This document shows positions 1 to 10,477 of a stretch of 64,000 nt of DNA, one piece after another. The notes beneath the pieces are model-generated. The model searched no databases. It had not been told where the DNA came from and saw nothing but the letters and a program-made list of their open reading frames with translations. The stretch is from positions 20,158,088 through 20,222,087 of the forward strand of contig BRKX01000018.1 of assembly GCA_026008535.1 (NCBI GenBank), in the 5' to 3' direction. Both the position numbers and the translations under genes were made by a program. The DNA comes from Perilla frutescens (taxonomy: Eukaryota > Streptophyta > Magnoliopsida > Lamiales > Lamiaceae). Position 1 is the stretch's first letter. Every line of letters starts with the position of its first letter.

Positions 1-2
1 TG

Positions 3-330
3 CATATCAGTTGCTTGCTTCGTCCACCTTTTCAGTCCGATCTCGTATGGATGCTTCAAAACTCACCCATCGGAAAGCACCCCTCGCTAATCGCTATGGT
101 CACCTTCAGTTATGCTATCCAAGCTTGGGTCTATGAGGCGATGCTTTTTGTAGCTACACATTGTGCGCTTTGTGCACAATAACATTAAAGAAAAGTTTGT
201 GAGTGGTCCGTGAAGATTGGTTTGAAGGAAACTGAGTTAGAATCCATTTGTGATTGGGTTGTGAAGGAGGGATTTCATGCTCAAATTTCTCGATCCCTAT
301 TATAGAAGATACTCCCTTGGGTATGATTTC
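3..330 (+). pseudogene. Fragment of a DUF1985 / ULP-like MULE-borne gene
   Basis: Frame 3 reads a stretch containing the residues SYAIQAWVYEAM, then a TAA at about 180. This is the plant motif Y-A-[LI]-Q-[VA]-W-[AV]-Y-E-[AV] found in DUF1985 genes carried by Mutator-like elements; the pseudogene at 10.5-13.4 kb has the matching TYALQVWAYEAIP. After the stop another frame stays coding-like (WSVKIGLKETELESICDWVV), which suggests a frameshift in the same exon. The piece is cut by the window edge on the left and has no start codon, so its full extent is unknown. It is most likely dead transposon coding sequence. The family match is by eye; the reading past 182 is less sure. Confidence 0.55.
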
Positions 331-503
331 CTTTTCAGTCCCCTCCATTTTAGGTAATTTTTTCTTTCAAATTTCTGTGATTGGGTTGTGAAGGAGGGAT
401 TTCATGCTCAAATTTCTCGATGGCTATTGTAGAAGCTACTCTCTTGGGTATGATTTCCTTTACCGTTCCCTCTGTTTTAGGTAATTTTTTCTTTCAAAGT
501 TCA
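250..503. repeat. Two-copy 127-bp tandem duplication
   Basis: The segment beginning GTGATTGGGTTGTGAAGGAG at 250 recurs at 377, a period of 127 bp, with a few substitutions between copies. It covers the end of the coding-like stretch of the DUF1985 fragment, so part of a former exon was duplicated. Confidence 0.8.
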
Positions 504-1100
504 TCTCTATTGTAGTTAAGTAATTATAATTTACATATATTCACGAATCACGACTCTCACTCTCTTTCGCTAAACAGACACAGGAGTGCTATGAACAAAT
601 ACAAATAGAGAACCATTTACACAGTTCTTGCAACAACTTGATTCCTCTCAACTTCGACCCAAATATAAACTGAAATTATGTTAAGGGATCGAGAATGTAC
701 ATGGTTTTCGATGATCTAACCGTTGAACATTTGGGTGTGATGTCTAGTGTTTCTATAATCAAACCGATGAAGATCTCCTTATTTGACGTCAAAGAACTAG
801 AACTGCAAGTCGGGCTAGGAGAAGTATGTTGAGACTGAATTTGTCAGCTTATTATGTTATTGACATTATGAATGTGCACATGACGTGGATTGGGAAAGTG
901 GAACGTAATATGTAATATAAAAATGAGAGAGAGCAACTGAGTTTGTTGGTTGTTGGTGCAGGGTTCAAGTATAGTAATATAATATAAGAAAAATAAATCA
1001 TGAAGCGGGCGAGATGAATGTACGCTAATTTTACACAGGGTCCTTTGCATTTATCGCGGACAAGTCATCCAACCATGCCACGGAAATTCGCGATAAGAAA

Positions 1101-2648
1101 GAAATGAATGTACACTCCTACCGTCTATCCTGTAGTTCGATAATCTTTGATTTTCTTTGAATTTAGACATTCGAGACGCCGAAATTGAGCGGTCGTACAA
1201 TGGCCGTTCATTGACTGTGCTTTGGCCACAAAACTTGTATTGAATTCGTTGTTGCATAATGGTGTTTTGGAATAAAATTTAAAGCTGAGTTCTCACATTT
1301 TGTCTTTTCTAATGTTGTTTAGTCATTTTTTTAACAAAAGTTGAATTGTCATCATATGTTGTCATTCTTTAAATTGAAATGTCATGTATTGCCATAAAGT
1401 TGAGTTGTCATTTTTTTGTCTTTTTTAAAGGTGTTTTGTCATGTTTTATCTTTTTAAAAGTTGAATTGTCATGTTAACATACAGTTAAATTGTCTTTATA
1501 TGTTAATTAATGATGATATTAATCTTTTAATATACATTAATTGGGGATGTATGAATTCTAAAAAAAAAATAAGTTAAATAAAATCTGAATAAAGTCGCAA
1601 CTCTATATGAAGTGTTTTTTAATTTTATTCTAATTGTTTTTTCCTTCAAATTAATTTTATTTAGCAAAGTGCTTTTTTAATTTTATTTTATTTTCATAAT
1701 AAATAAAGTTAAATAATAATTTCCTTCAAATCTTAATAAAGTCGCAACTGTATATCAAGTGCTTTCTAATTTTATTCGAAGTGCATTTTGCTTCAAATTA
1801 ATCTTATTTATCTTTATACACCACTATTAAAATTAATGAAAATAAAATAATTAATAAATTATTTAAATACACAGAGAAAATGAAAGGTTATGGAACTGAA
1901 GGAGAGACGGGATTTGAAGAAATTTTTCTTCTTTTCAAGAAATAGAGTTCCTTTTAGAGTTCTTTTTTATGTTTTATTTTTGAGGTGCAGGCGCGAGCAA
2001 CAGCCCGATCAAGAGCGCGATCCGAGTGCCTCGGGCGGCCGGACCCGGAGCCGTGTGGCCAGATCCGCCGGCGCGAACCATAGCACAATCATCGGAACAA
2101 GTGCATTCGCGCACATTGGCGCGATCCACAGCACGATCTACAGAACAAGACAAAAAAAATGACAACTCAACTTTATGGCATGACATGACATTTCAATTAA
2201 AAAAGAAGGACAACATATGATGACAATTCAATTTTTGTTAAAAAACATGACAATTCAACTTTAAAAAAAGCAAAACATGACAAAACAACTTTAAAAAAGA
2301 CCCAAAAACATGACAACTCAACTTTATGGTATGACATGAAATTTCAATTTAAATAAGGACAGCATATGATGACAATTCAACTTTATGTTAACGTTACAAT
2401 TCAACTTTTCAAAAGACAAAATATGACGAAACAACATTAAAAAGGACAAAATGTGACAACTCAGCTTTAAATTTTATTCCAAAACATGATTATGCAACAA
2501 CGAAGTCAATTCTAGATTTCAAGCCAAAGCACGGTCAATGAACGGCCATTGTACGGCCGCTCAAGTTCGGCGTCTCCAATGTCTAAATGCAAAGAAAATC
2601 AAAGATTATCGAACTGCAGGATAGACGGTAGGAGTGTACATTCATTTC
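1101..2648. mobile_element. Inverted-repeat element with arms of about 400 bp
   Basis: The left arm (about 1101-1490) begins GAAATGAATGTACACTCCTA. The right arm (about 2200-2648) ends with its near-exact reverse complement. Both arms carry, in mirrored order, a TGACAA-type repeat array, the ATGCAACAACGAA stretch and the GGCCATTGTACGGCC stretch. The centre is AT-rich plus a GC-rich stretch near 1990-2110. No transposase is visible and no target duplication is convincing, so the superfamily is unknown. Long arms with sub-terminal short repeats would suit a non-autonomous foldback or MULE type. Confidence 0.55.
2150..2480 (+). repeat. Array of a degenerate TGACAAYTCAACTTT motif
   Basis: The motif TGACAAYTCAACTTT recurs about every 30-50 bp, mixed with ACATGACAAAACAAC-type variants. 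The same array, in the same order, appears inverted at about 1290-1490 and direct at about 6060-6345 and 7140-7290. Each copy lies next to the ATGCAACAACGAATTCAAT unit, so the array belongs to one repeat family scattered through the first 10 kb. Confidence 0.7.
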
Positions 2649-3380
2649 TGTTATTTTCAAAAATGTACGAGAGGCAACAACGAATTCAATACTTTCTATA
2701 CGGTCAAAGCACGGTCAATGCACGGCCATTATATGGCAGCTCAGTTTTTGCTTATCCAATCACTATACGCAAAGAAATTTAAAGGTCATGGAACAGGAGA
2801 GAGAGGATTTGAAGAAATTTTTCTTCGTTTCAAGAAATAGAGTTCGTTTCTTTCGGGAAATTGAGGTGACTTGGAAATATATAAAACCCCAATATTCAAA
2901 GATGTAGAGGATTCTCTTGTTCGATCAAGAAGTTTCCAATTTAGTGCATCCATAAGTCTAATATCTTATCATAAACTCATTTTCAGTTTGTAGATCAATA
3001 AAAGCTCGTCTCGTGCACAAAACACGTCCTCCGACAACACCTTGGTTGCACGCATGATTCAACACGTATTGACTGCACTTATTAAGAAACAAGTATGTAA
3101 TTGATTCTTGTGCTCAGTATTGCATCTTTTGAGCGGCCGTTGATAAACCTCGCATTCCCGCAGGAAATGAACTCCGGTTCTCGACAATAACGGAAATGAA
3201 TGTGTTCACCTCCCGTCTATCCTGAAGTTCCATAATGTCTGATTCTCTTTAAATGTAGACACTGAAAAAGCTGAAACAGGGTGGCCGTGCAACGGCCGTG
3301 CATTGACCGTGCGGCCGCAAACATAGTGTTGAATTTGTTGTTGAATAATCGTGTTCCAGAATAAAATGAAATTTGGTTTT
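2649..3380. repeat. Further copies of the GGCCGT-rich unit
   Basis: A direct copy at about 2670-2790 and an inverted copy at about 3185-3375 repeat the unit CAACAACGAATTCAATAC plus AAAGCACGGTCAATGCACGG. Close relatives lie at 8690-9365, including the stretch reading RRDLKKFFFFSRNRV. Short open frames here are fragments repeated from copy to copy, with no sign of a conserved protein. Confidence 0.6.
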
Positions 3381-4738
3381 CATCTCTACAAGTTTGTCAC
3401 ACATACTCCTAACACACCGGGGTCGTCCGTTCTCTAAAACGTGAGTGCAGCCGGAGTGCGATCAGAGTACGGTCATTGTGCACCAAACGAACTTTTTTCG
3501 ATCTACGAATTGGAAATGAACCGTACAAAATATTTATGTGCATGATCATAATGACATGATCATAATGATTTTATACATTAAATTGTCATTTATTCACTTG
3601 GTTTTCTTGCGAGACAACATACAAAGACGTGCAAAATAGTGATGTGAAAATGTTGCGAACAACTTTATACATTGAATTGTCATTTCCATTGACTTGTCAT
3701 ATAGTTTGTTTTTTATTTCACATAAAAAGTGGAATCCAATATGCGTGATGCCATTACCTCTAACCTAAAAGTAGTTTAGAAGTTGTCCTCATATGGTTGT
3801 CCGAATGCAATAGAATATTACTTCGACACTATAAATATGAGTCGTCATATCGTAAACATTAAGCTGAGTTTCGTAAACTTCTTCAGTAGCTTTCTTTACT
3901 CTCAAAGCCGCACGCAATTAGTAAACCTGATCGTGCACATTTGGAAATCGTTTTCTCATCTTTCTCACTTCCTCTTCTCACTTTCTTCTCCATTTTTTTC
4001 GTGACTAGATATCAGATATGAGGTAAGGATGATTGGAGAAGGAATTGAGGAGGAGATGTGAGGAGTTGATGAAATGATTACAACGCTGAACGTTAAGGTT
4101 TATTGATTGTGTCAAGCTTCGAGGGTGAACAAAGCTACTGAAGAAGTCTACAAAACTCGGCTTCCAAGTTTACGAAACTCGGCTTTTCTAAGAACGAGCA
4201 TGATTGGAGAAGGTTGGTGAATCTCGGTTTCACTTAACAACATGAGGTTATTGTTTGCGCATGTCGTTCAGATTCAAATCCAAGATACACGACCCGTTAG
4301 TGGGCCCCTGTCGGACTGCTTCTCGAAGTTGCATGATGTATTTTGAGGGAAAAGCATTCCATATTTCTTCACTTTGTTATTTGTTTTGTACGTTGTGTGT
4401 AGATTAATATTTATATTGCATGAATGATACAAACTATTATATATAATGATTCGTCTTATATGCTCTGGACTACATACTTGTCTTTATACTCGCAAGAAAG
4501 TGAAACAGGGAAGACCATTCATTGTTCTTTAAAGGTCATAGTAAAATGTTATCGAACTGTTGAAGATTCTTAATAAAGCTCAATAAATATCCAATGACTG
4601 CAATCTATTACTGAATCGGTCATAAATGGCACACCCAACATTTGATAGCCATATGTTGAAGAAAAACGTAACATGTATTCAATTCATTGAAGACTCATCT
4701 TCAAAGCAAATCTACTACTATTATCAAAGTGTCATGTT
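3381..4738. other. Repeat-rich sequence without a recognisable gene
   Basis: Around 3400-3500 is a GC-richer patch (ACACACCGGGGTCGTCCG). Its relative appears inverted near 7040-7110 (GAACGGACGACGCCGGTGTG). The rest is AT-rich. The small open frame at 3783-4004 shows no domain and was not accepted. Confidence 0.5.
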
Positions 4739-5740
4739 TTACAAATTTTGATTTACCTATTATATCCCTATTATGGAACTGAATGAGAGATGGGATTTGG
4801 AGAAGGAAACACATTGATCCATAGGATTTAAAGAAGAAAATGTACATTCATCACACATTCATCTCAAACACTCATCATCAAAGATCCAACACCCCAAAAC
4901 CTAAATAGGTTAGCTACTCATGCTCTTGAGATTAAAATCACAAAACTTGTAAATAGACATAAATAGAGATTACACTAAACCAATAGATTGTACAAAAGCA
5001 TCCACAATGATCCTTCCACTTCAACTCTTCAACTTCAAGAACAATATCCTTCCAGGCCCAAGCCTTCTCTTTATTTCTTTGCGTATATTTTATACTATTT
5101 TTATATTTTCTACTCTTTTTTCACAATTAGAAAGTTAGGTAAGTATATATATAGTTTGGAAGTTGGAAGGGTTCCAAAGATAATTGAGGAGAGATGAAAC
5201 ACCAGAATCCGCGAATCTGATCGCCAGGGCACGACACGGGATCGGTCGCGCCATAAATCGTGCTGTGGGTCGCTCCGAACCAACTTGGGAAACGGGGACG
5301 GGCACAGGCGCGAGTGGTTTGATCACGCCTCCAGTCACGCTGTAGACCGCGTCACGTCAACAGTGGGAAGGGTCTCGGGCGCGAGATTGATTGCTCGCAC
5401 CACGAATCGTGTTGTAGGTCGTTCAACATGGCGCAACCTAACTCGCTCCTAGTCTCGTGTTGTGGGGTGCGCCTACTTTCTACACGCGCAGCCCAGAGCC
5501 TGGGTCACTCGGGTCGCGCTATTTCTCGGGCTGTAGCTCGCGCTTGTACCTCGATTTCTTGGTTTTATTGTCAAAAAAATTTAGGCACAAACTTGACAAA
5601 CAATGCCTTAGGTCATCTCCATGTTCTAAGCACAACTTGTAAAATCAAGAGAGTTCATAGGACAAGAGACACCAATATCATTGACAAATTATGCAGATTT
5701 CTCCTTAATTTTGGATGCTTTGAAGAAAGGAAGCGGTAAC
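4739..5740. repeat. Direct-repeat copy A of a MULE non-coding end
   Basis: From TACAAATTTTGATTTACC this segment matches 9384-10400 nearly base for base over several blocks, including the GC-rich stretch with GATCGCCAGGGCACGACAC. Copy A carries an extra AT-rich insert at about 5087-5190 and lacks roughly 200 bp found at 10100-10310. Copy B runs directly into the ULP-like pseudogene at 10478, so both copies are best read as the non-coding terminal part of the same MULE family. Confidence 0.65.
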
Positions 5741-8700
5741 GAAGTCCCAAGAGAATGACATGAAGAAATTGTATCGAAAAACGGGATGAAACGAGCCGAG
5801 AAAAGACCCATGACCGTGAACCGCAAGTAGACCTGTGGCTTGGAGTCGCGAGTGATGTGTAAGCGACCGAGGTCGTGAATAATTATTTATTTTTCAGGAA
5901 TTATTTAATTTTTAATTTTTTTTAATTATGCAAAGGTATTTTCTTTTTATGATGTCTTCATATTTCTTTTTTAAGATATCTTCATATAACATAACAAAAC
6001 GATTACATGAATATAATTTTGTTTTAAATTACATGAATAGATAACTTTATTCTACACGGAAAACGTGACATTTCAATTTATATAAGGACAACAAATGAAG
6101 ATAATTTAACTTTATGTTAATTAACATGATAATTCAGCTTTTAAAAAGACAAAAGGTGACAAAACAACTTCAAAAAGATAAAAAACCATGACAACTCAAC
6201 TTTATGGTAACACATGATATTTCAATTTAAACAAGGACAGCATATGAAGACAATTCAACTTTTCAAAAGACAAAACATGACAAAACAACATTAAAAAAGA
6301 CAAAACATGACAACTTAGCTTTAAATTTTATTCCAAAACACGATTATGCAACAACGAATTCAATGCAAGTTTTACGGCCAAAGCACAGTCAAAGGTTATC
6401 GAAGTGCAGGAAAGTGAGGTGACTGACAAACATAAAAACCCCAAATCTTCTAGGATGTGAAGGATGATCCACTTCGATTAAAAAGTTTCCAATTTAGTGC
6501 ATCCGTAAATATAATATATTATCATAAACTTAATTCTAATTCGTAGATTGATAAAGCTCGTCTCGAGCACAATGGCCGTACTGCGACCGCACGTTGGCCG
6601 CACACAGGATTCGGTGAATGGTCAATGTTGGTATGGTAGGAGCACGTGCGCAAAACTTGTAGTGTTTGAAAACCACATTAATTTTTTTCGCAAAACATGA
6701 TTATGCACTAACGAAGTCAATACTAGCCCTGCGGCCAAAGCACGGTCAACACACAGCCAGAGCACGGCCGCTTCATTTAGGCTTCTCCAATGTGTATATG
6801 AAAAGAAAATCAAATATAATGAAACTGCAGGAGAGACGGTATCTGGAGACATTCATTTCCATACTATTCGAAAATCGGAGTTCACTAAGAGGCCTAGAGG
6901 ACCCAAATCATGGAGGATATGGAGGATCCTCCATTTATACGTAGAATTTTGCTATTTAGTACAATCGAAAGTATCCCATCTTATCATAAACTCATTTCCA
7001 ATTCATAGATCGACAAAATCTTATCTCGTGCACAATGGCCATGCTCTGACCATACTCCGGCCGAACTCATGTTTCGAAGAACGGACGACGCCGGTGTGTT
7101 AGGGGTACGTTCGGAAATAGTGGAGAAACACGCTTAAGGCGAGACAAAAAAATATGACAACTCAACTTTATGGCAAGACATGACATTTTAATTTGAATTA
7201 TAAGGACAACATATGATGACAATTCAACTTTATGTTAATATTACAATTCAACTTTGCAAAAGACAAAACATGACAAAACAACATTAAAAAAGATGCTCCA
7301 CAACGAATTCAATACAAGTTTCACGGCCAAAGCACAGTCAATGAACGGCCATTGTACGGCCGCTTAATAGCTAGTGGTGTGAATGTTGAGAACAACTTTA
7401 TACATTGAGTTGTCATTTCCATTGAGTCTATTCATTGAATTGTCATAAACACTATTTTTTTCTACGTTCTCAGTAATATAACAAAATAGTGATGTGAGTC
7501 AACATACCTATTGGACTACATTGAATGCTCACCTCTCCATCTTCGATTCGCATGAGTCAGCATACAAAGACGTACGGAAAAAAGTGACTGCACAACTAAG
7601 AGAAAACTGTATACATTGAATTGTCACGTCCAACCACAGTTTAAGCAAAATCTTTATCTTGCTTCACCGAGAGTGGAATCTAATGTTTTGAGTGGGGTCA
7701 TAATCGTTTGTCTGCATGGGTCTTGAGTGGAATACAGTGTTTACACCGGGCACAATATAAATATACGTTCAAAATTGTTAACATTCATCCGAGCTTCCAA
7801 AAAATCCTCTTCAATGTTCCTTATGCCGAAAGCGGCGCCCGTCGCGTAGATGCTTGATTGCGTCAAGTTTTCGGTGCAAGAAAATCGGGAAAGAATTTTT
7901 GCAAACTCCAGTTGAAGCGCATGTTTCCAGGTTCATTTACTAATTTGCTGACATCTCATTCTCAACTTCTTCTCCAGAACATCAGTCGCTCATGTGCCTC
8001 GACACCACGTTTGAGGCAGTAAGGAACAGGTGTTAGGAGAAGACATTGAGAAGGAGAAGTGAGCATTTTGGACTCTGCAGTGATCGTTTGGAGAGGTACG
8101 GTAGCTCTCAAGGTTGTGGCCAAGCTTGTTCACACGAAGAGTGGCTTGGGTGCTGCTTTATGTTTGTGAACTCGTGGCTAGCGCCCACCGATATAAAGCG
8201 GCACACCAAGCCACTGTTGGTGTGAACATGTTGGCCACAACCTCCAACGGAAGGGCATTTCATATAATCATCCAAGGAAGCTGCTCCTAAAACTTATTAT
8301 GGGGTTGGTAAACTATGTCGCCATCTTTCTCTCATTGTAAAACTTATTGTGAGGCTGGCGTGTAAAATCTCCGAGTCCAAATGGACTAGGCTGGCGTGTA
8401 AAATCTTCGCGCGCAAGGTCTTTGAAAAATAGTTATCTTGTACAGTTGCCAATCAATCGAATCAGTGCAAAAGTTTATGGACAACTACTTATTACAAAAC
8501 TAACAATATCCTACTTACACTTGAAGCATGTCTTTCAAGCATAATAACTAACTAGCATACCCTCCACTCCAAACTATCGACTCTTGCATACGTTCGTCAC
8601 AGGCCGGGCTGCGCGCTGATGAGGACGCGCATTCAGGGTACGCTCATTCAACGTGTATCGGTAATTTAGTGTTTTGTATTTCGGCAATTTCAAAGGGTAC

Positions 8701-9383
8701 GCTCAGTTTTTGCTTATCTAATCACTATACGCAAAGAAATTCAAAGGTCATGGAACAGGAGAGACGGGATTTGAAGAAATTTTTCTTCTTTTCAAGAAAT
8801 AGAGTTCATTTCTTTCAGGAAATTCAGGTGACTTGGAAACATATAAAACCCCAATATTCAAAGATGTGGAGGATGCTCATGTTCGATCAAGAATTTTCCA
8901 ATTTAGTGTATCCATAAGTCTAATATCTTATCATAAAGTCATTTCCAGTTTGTAGATCGATAAAAGCTCGTCTCGTGCACAAAAGCCGTCCTCCGACAAT
9001 ACTTTGGTCGCACGCATGATTTGGCTAGTTTCATTCCCTTTTTCGCTCCAATTTCTTCATATATTGACTGCACTTATTAAGAAACAAGTGTGTAATTGAT
9101 TCTTGTGCTCAGTATTGCATCTTTTGAGCGGCCATTAATAAACCTCACATTCCCGCGGGAAATGAACTCCGGTTCTCGTCAACAACAGAAATGAATGTCT
9201 TCACCTCCCATCTATCATTATGTTCCATAATGTCTGATTCTCTTTTGAATGTAGACACTGAAAAAGCTGAAACAGGGCGGCCGTGCATTGACCGTGCTTT
9301 GGCCGCAAACATAGCGTTGAATTTGTTGTTCAATAATCGTGTTACGGAATAAAATGAAATTTGGTTTCAGCTCTACAAATTTT
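5741..9383. other. Mosaic of decayed repeat units
   Basis: This stretch holds copies of the TGACAAYTCAACTTT array (6060-6345, 7140-7290), GGCCGT units (6335-6420, 6700-6860, 7300-7370, 9125-9365 inverted) and a unit shared with 2750-3120 (8690-9120). At 8100-8250 a short imperfect inverted repeat surrounds the CACACCAAGCCAC stretch. No conserved coding sequence was recognised. Confidence 0.55.
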
Positions 9384-10477
9384 GATTTACCTATTATATC
9401 CCTATTATGGAACTGAAGGAGAGACGGGATTTGGAGAAGGAAACACATTGATCCATAAGATTTAAAGAAGAAAATGTACATTCATCTCACATTCATCTCA
9501 AACACTTATCATCAAAGGATCCAACACCCCAAAACCTAAATAGGTTAGCTACTCATGCTCTTGAGATTAAAATCACAAAACTTGTAAATAAACATAAATA
9601 GAGATTACACTAAACCAATAGATTGTACAAAAGTATCCACAATGACCCTTCCACTTCAACTCTTCAACTTCAAGAACAATATCCTTCCAGGCCCAAGCCC
9701 TCTCTTCCTTTCTTTGCGTATATTGAGGAGAGATGAAACGCCAGAATTCGCGAATCTGATCGCCAGGGCACGACACGAGATCGGTCGTGCCATAAATCGT
9801 GATGTGGGTCGCTCCGAACCAACATGGGAAACGGGCATGGGCGCGAGTTGTTTGGTCGCGCCTCCAGTCGCGCTCTAGATCGCGTCATTTCAACAGTGGG
9901 AAGGGTCTCAAGCGCGAGATTGATCACTCGCGCCAGGAATCGTGCTGTAGGTCGTTCCGCATGGCGTGACCAAACTCGCTCCTGGTCTCGTGTTGTGGGG
10001 CGCGCCTACTTTCTACACGCGTGGCCCAGAGCCTTGGTCACTCGAGTCATGCTATTTCTCGGGTTGTACCTTGCACTTGTACCTCGATTTCTTAGTTTTC
10101 CCTTGCTATTACGAATATCAAGATTATACATAAGGATATAAAGCTTCGATACACAAGAAATGAATATGCAAAAATAACTCCCATTTTTTTTTCTTTTATT
10201 TCAAGCTTACTTGATTCCCACATTCCTTCTACCCTTGGTTTCAAAAAAATCAATTACAAGCACAAATGGGCTAAGGAGGGTTGTATTTGTAGGCAAAAAT
10301 TGTTATGCACAAACTTGACAAATCATCTCCATGTTCTAAGCACAACTTGTAAAATCAAGAGAGTTCATAGGGCAAGTTCTAGAGATACCAATATCATTGA
10401 TGATTTACACATGAAAAAAAGATCAAGGTTCACCAATATTTTCATAATCCAAATCAAGTGTATATAGTTACAAGAAA
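9384..10477. repeat. Direct-repeat copy B, flanking the ULP-like pseudogene
   Basis: This is the partner of 4739-5740. It is contiguous with the 3' side of the minus-strand ULP1 pseudogene, which implies that it is that element's untranslated and sub-terminal DNA. The GC-rich part (about 9740-10090) gives several overlapping open frames on both strands; these reflect base composition and none resembles a known protein. Confidence 0.6.

Noticed and set aside
9642..10141. Overlapping open frames on both strands, also in 5135-5739
   Set aside because: Caused by GC-rich repeat DNA; frames are not maintained between the two copies.
4739..10400. A pair of LTRs bounding one retrotransposon
   Set aside because: No TG...CA ends, no primer-binding site and no gag/pol between the copies; the right copy continues into a MULE gene.
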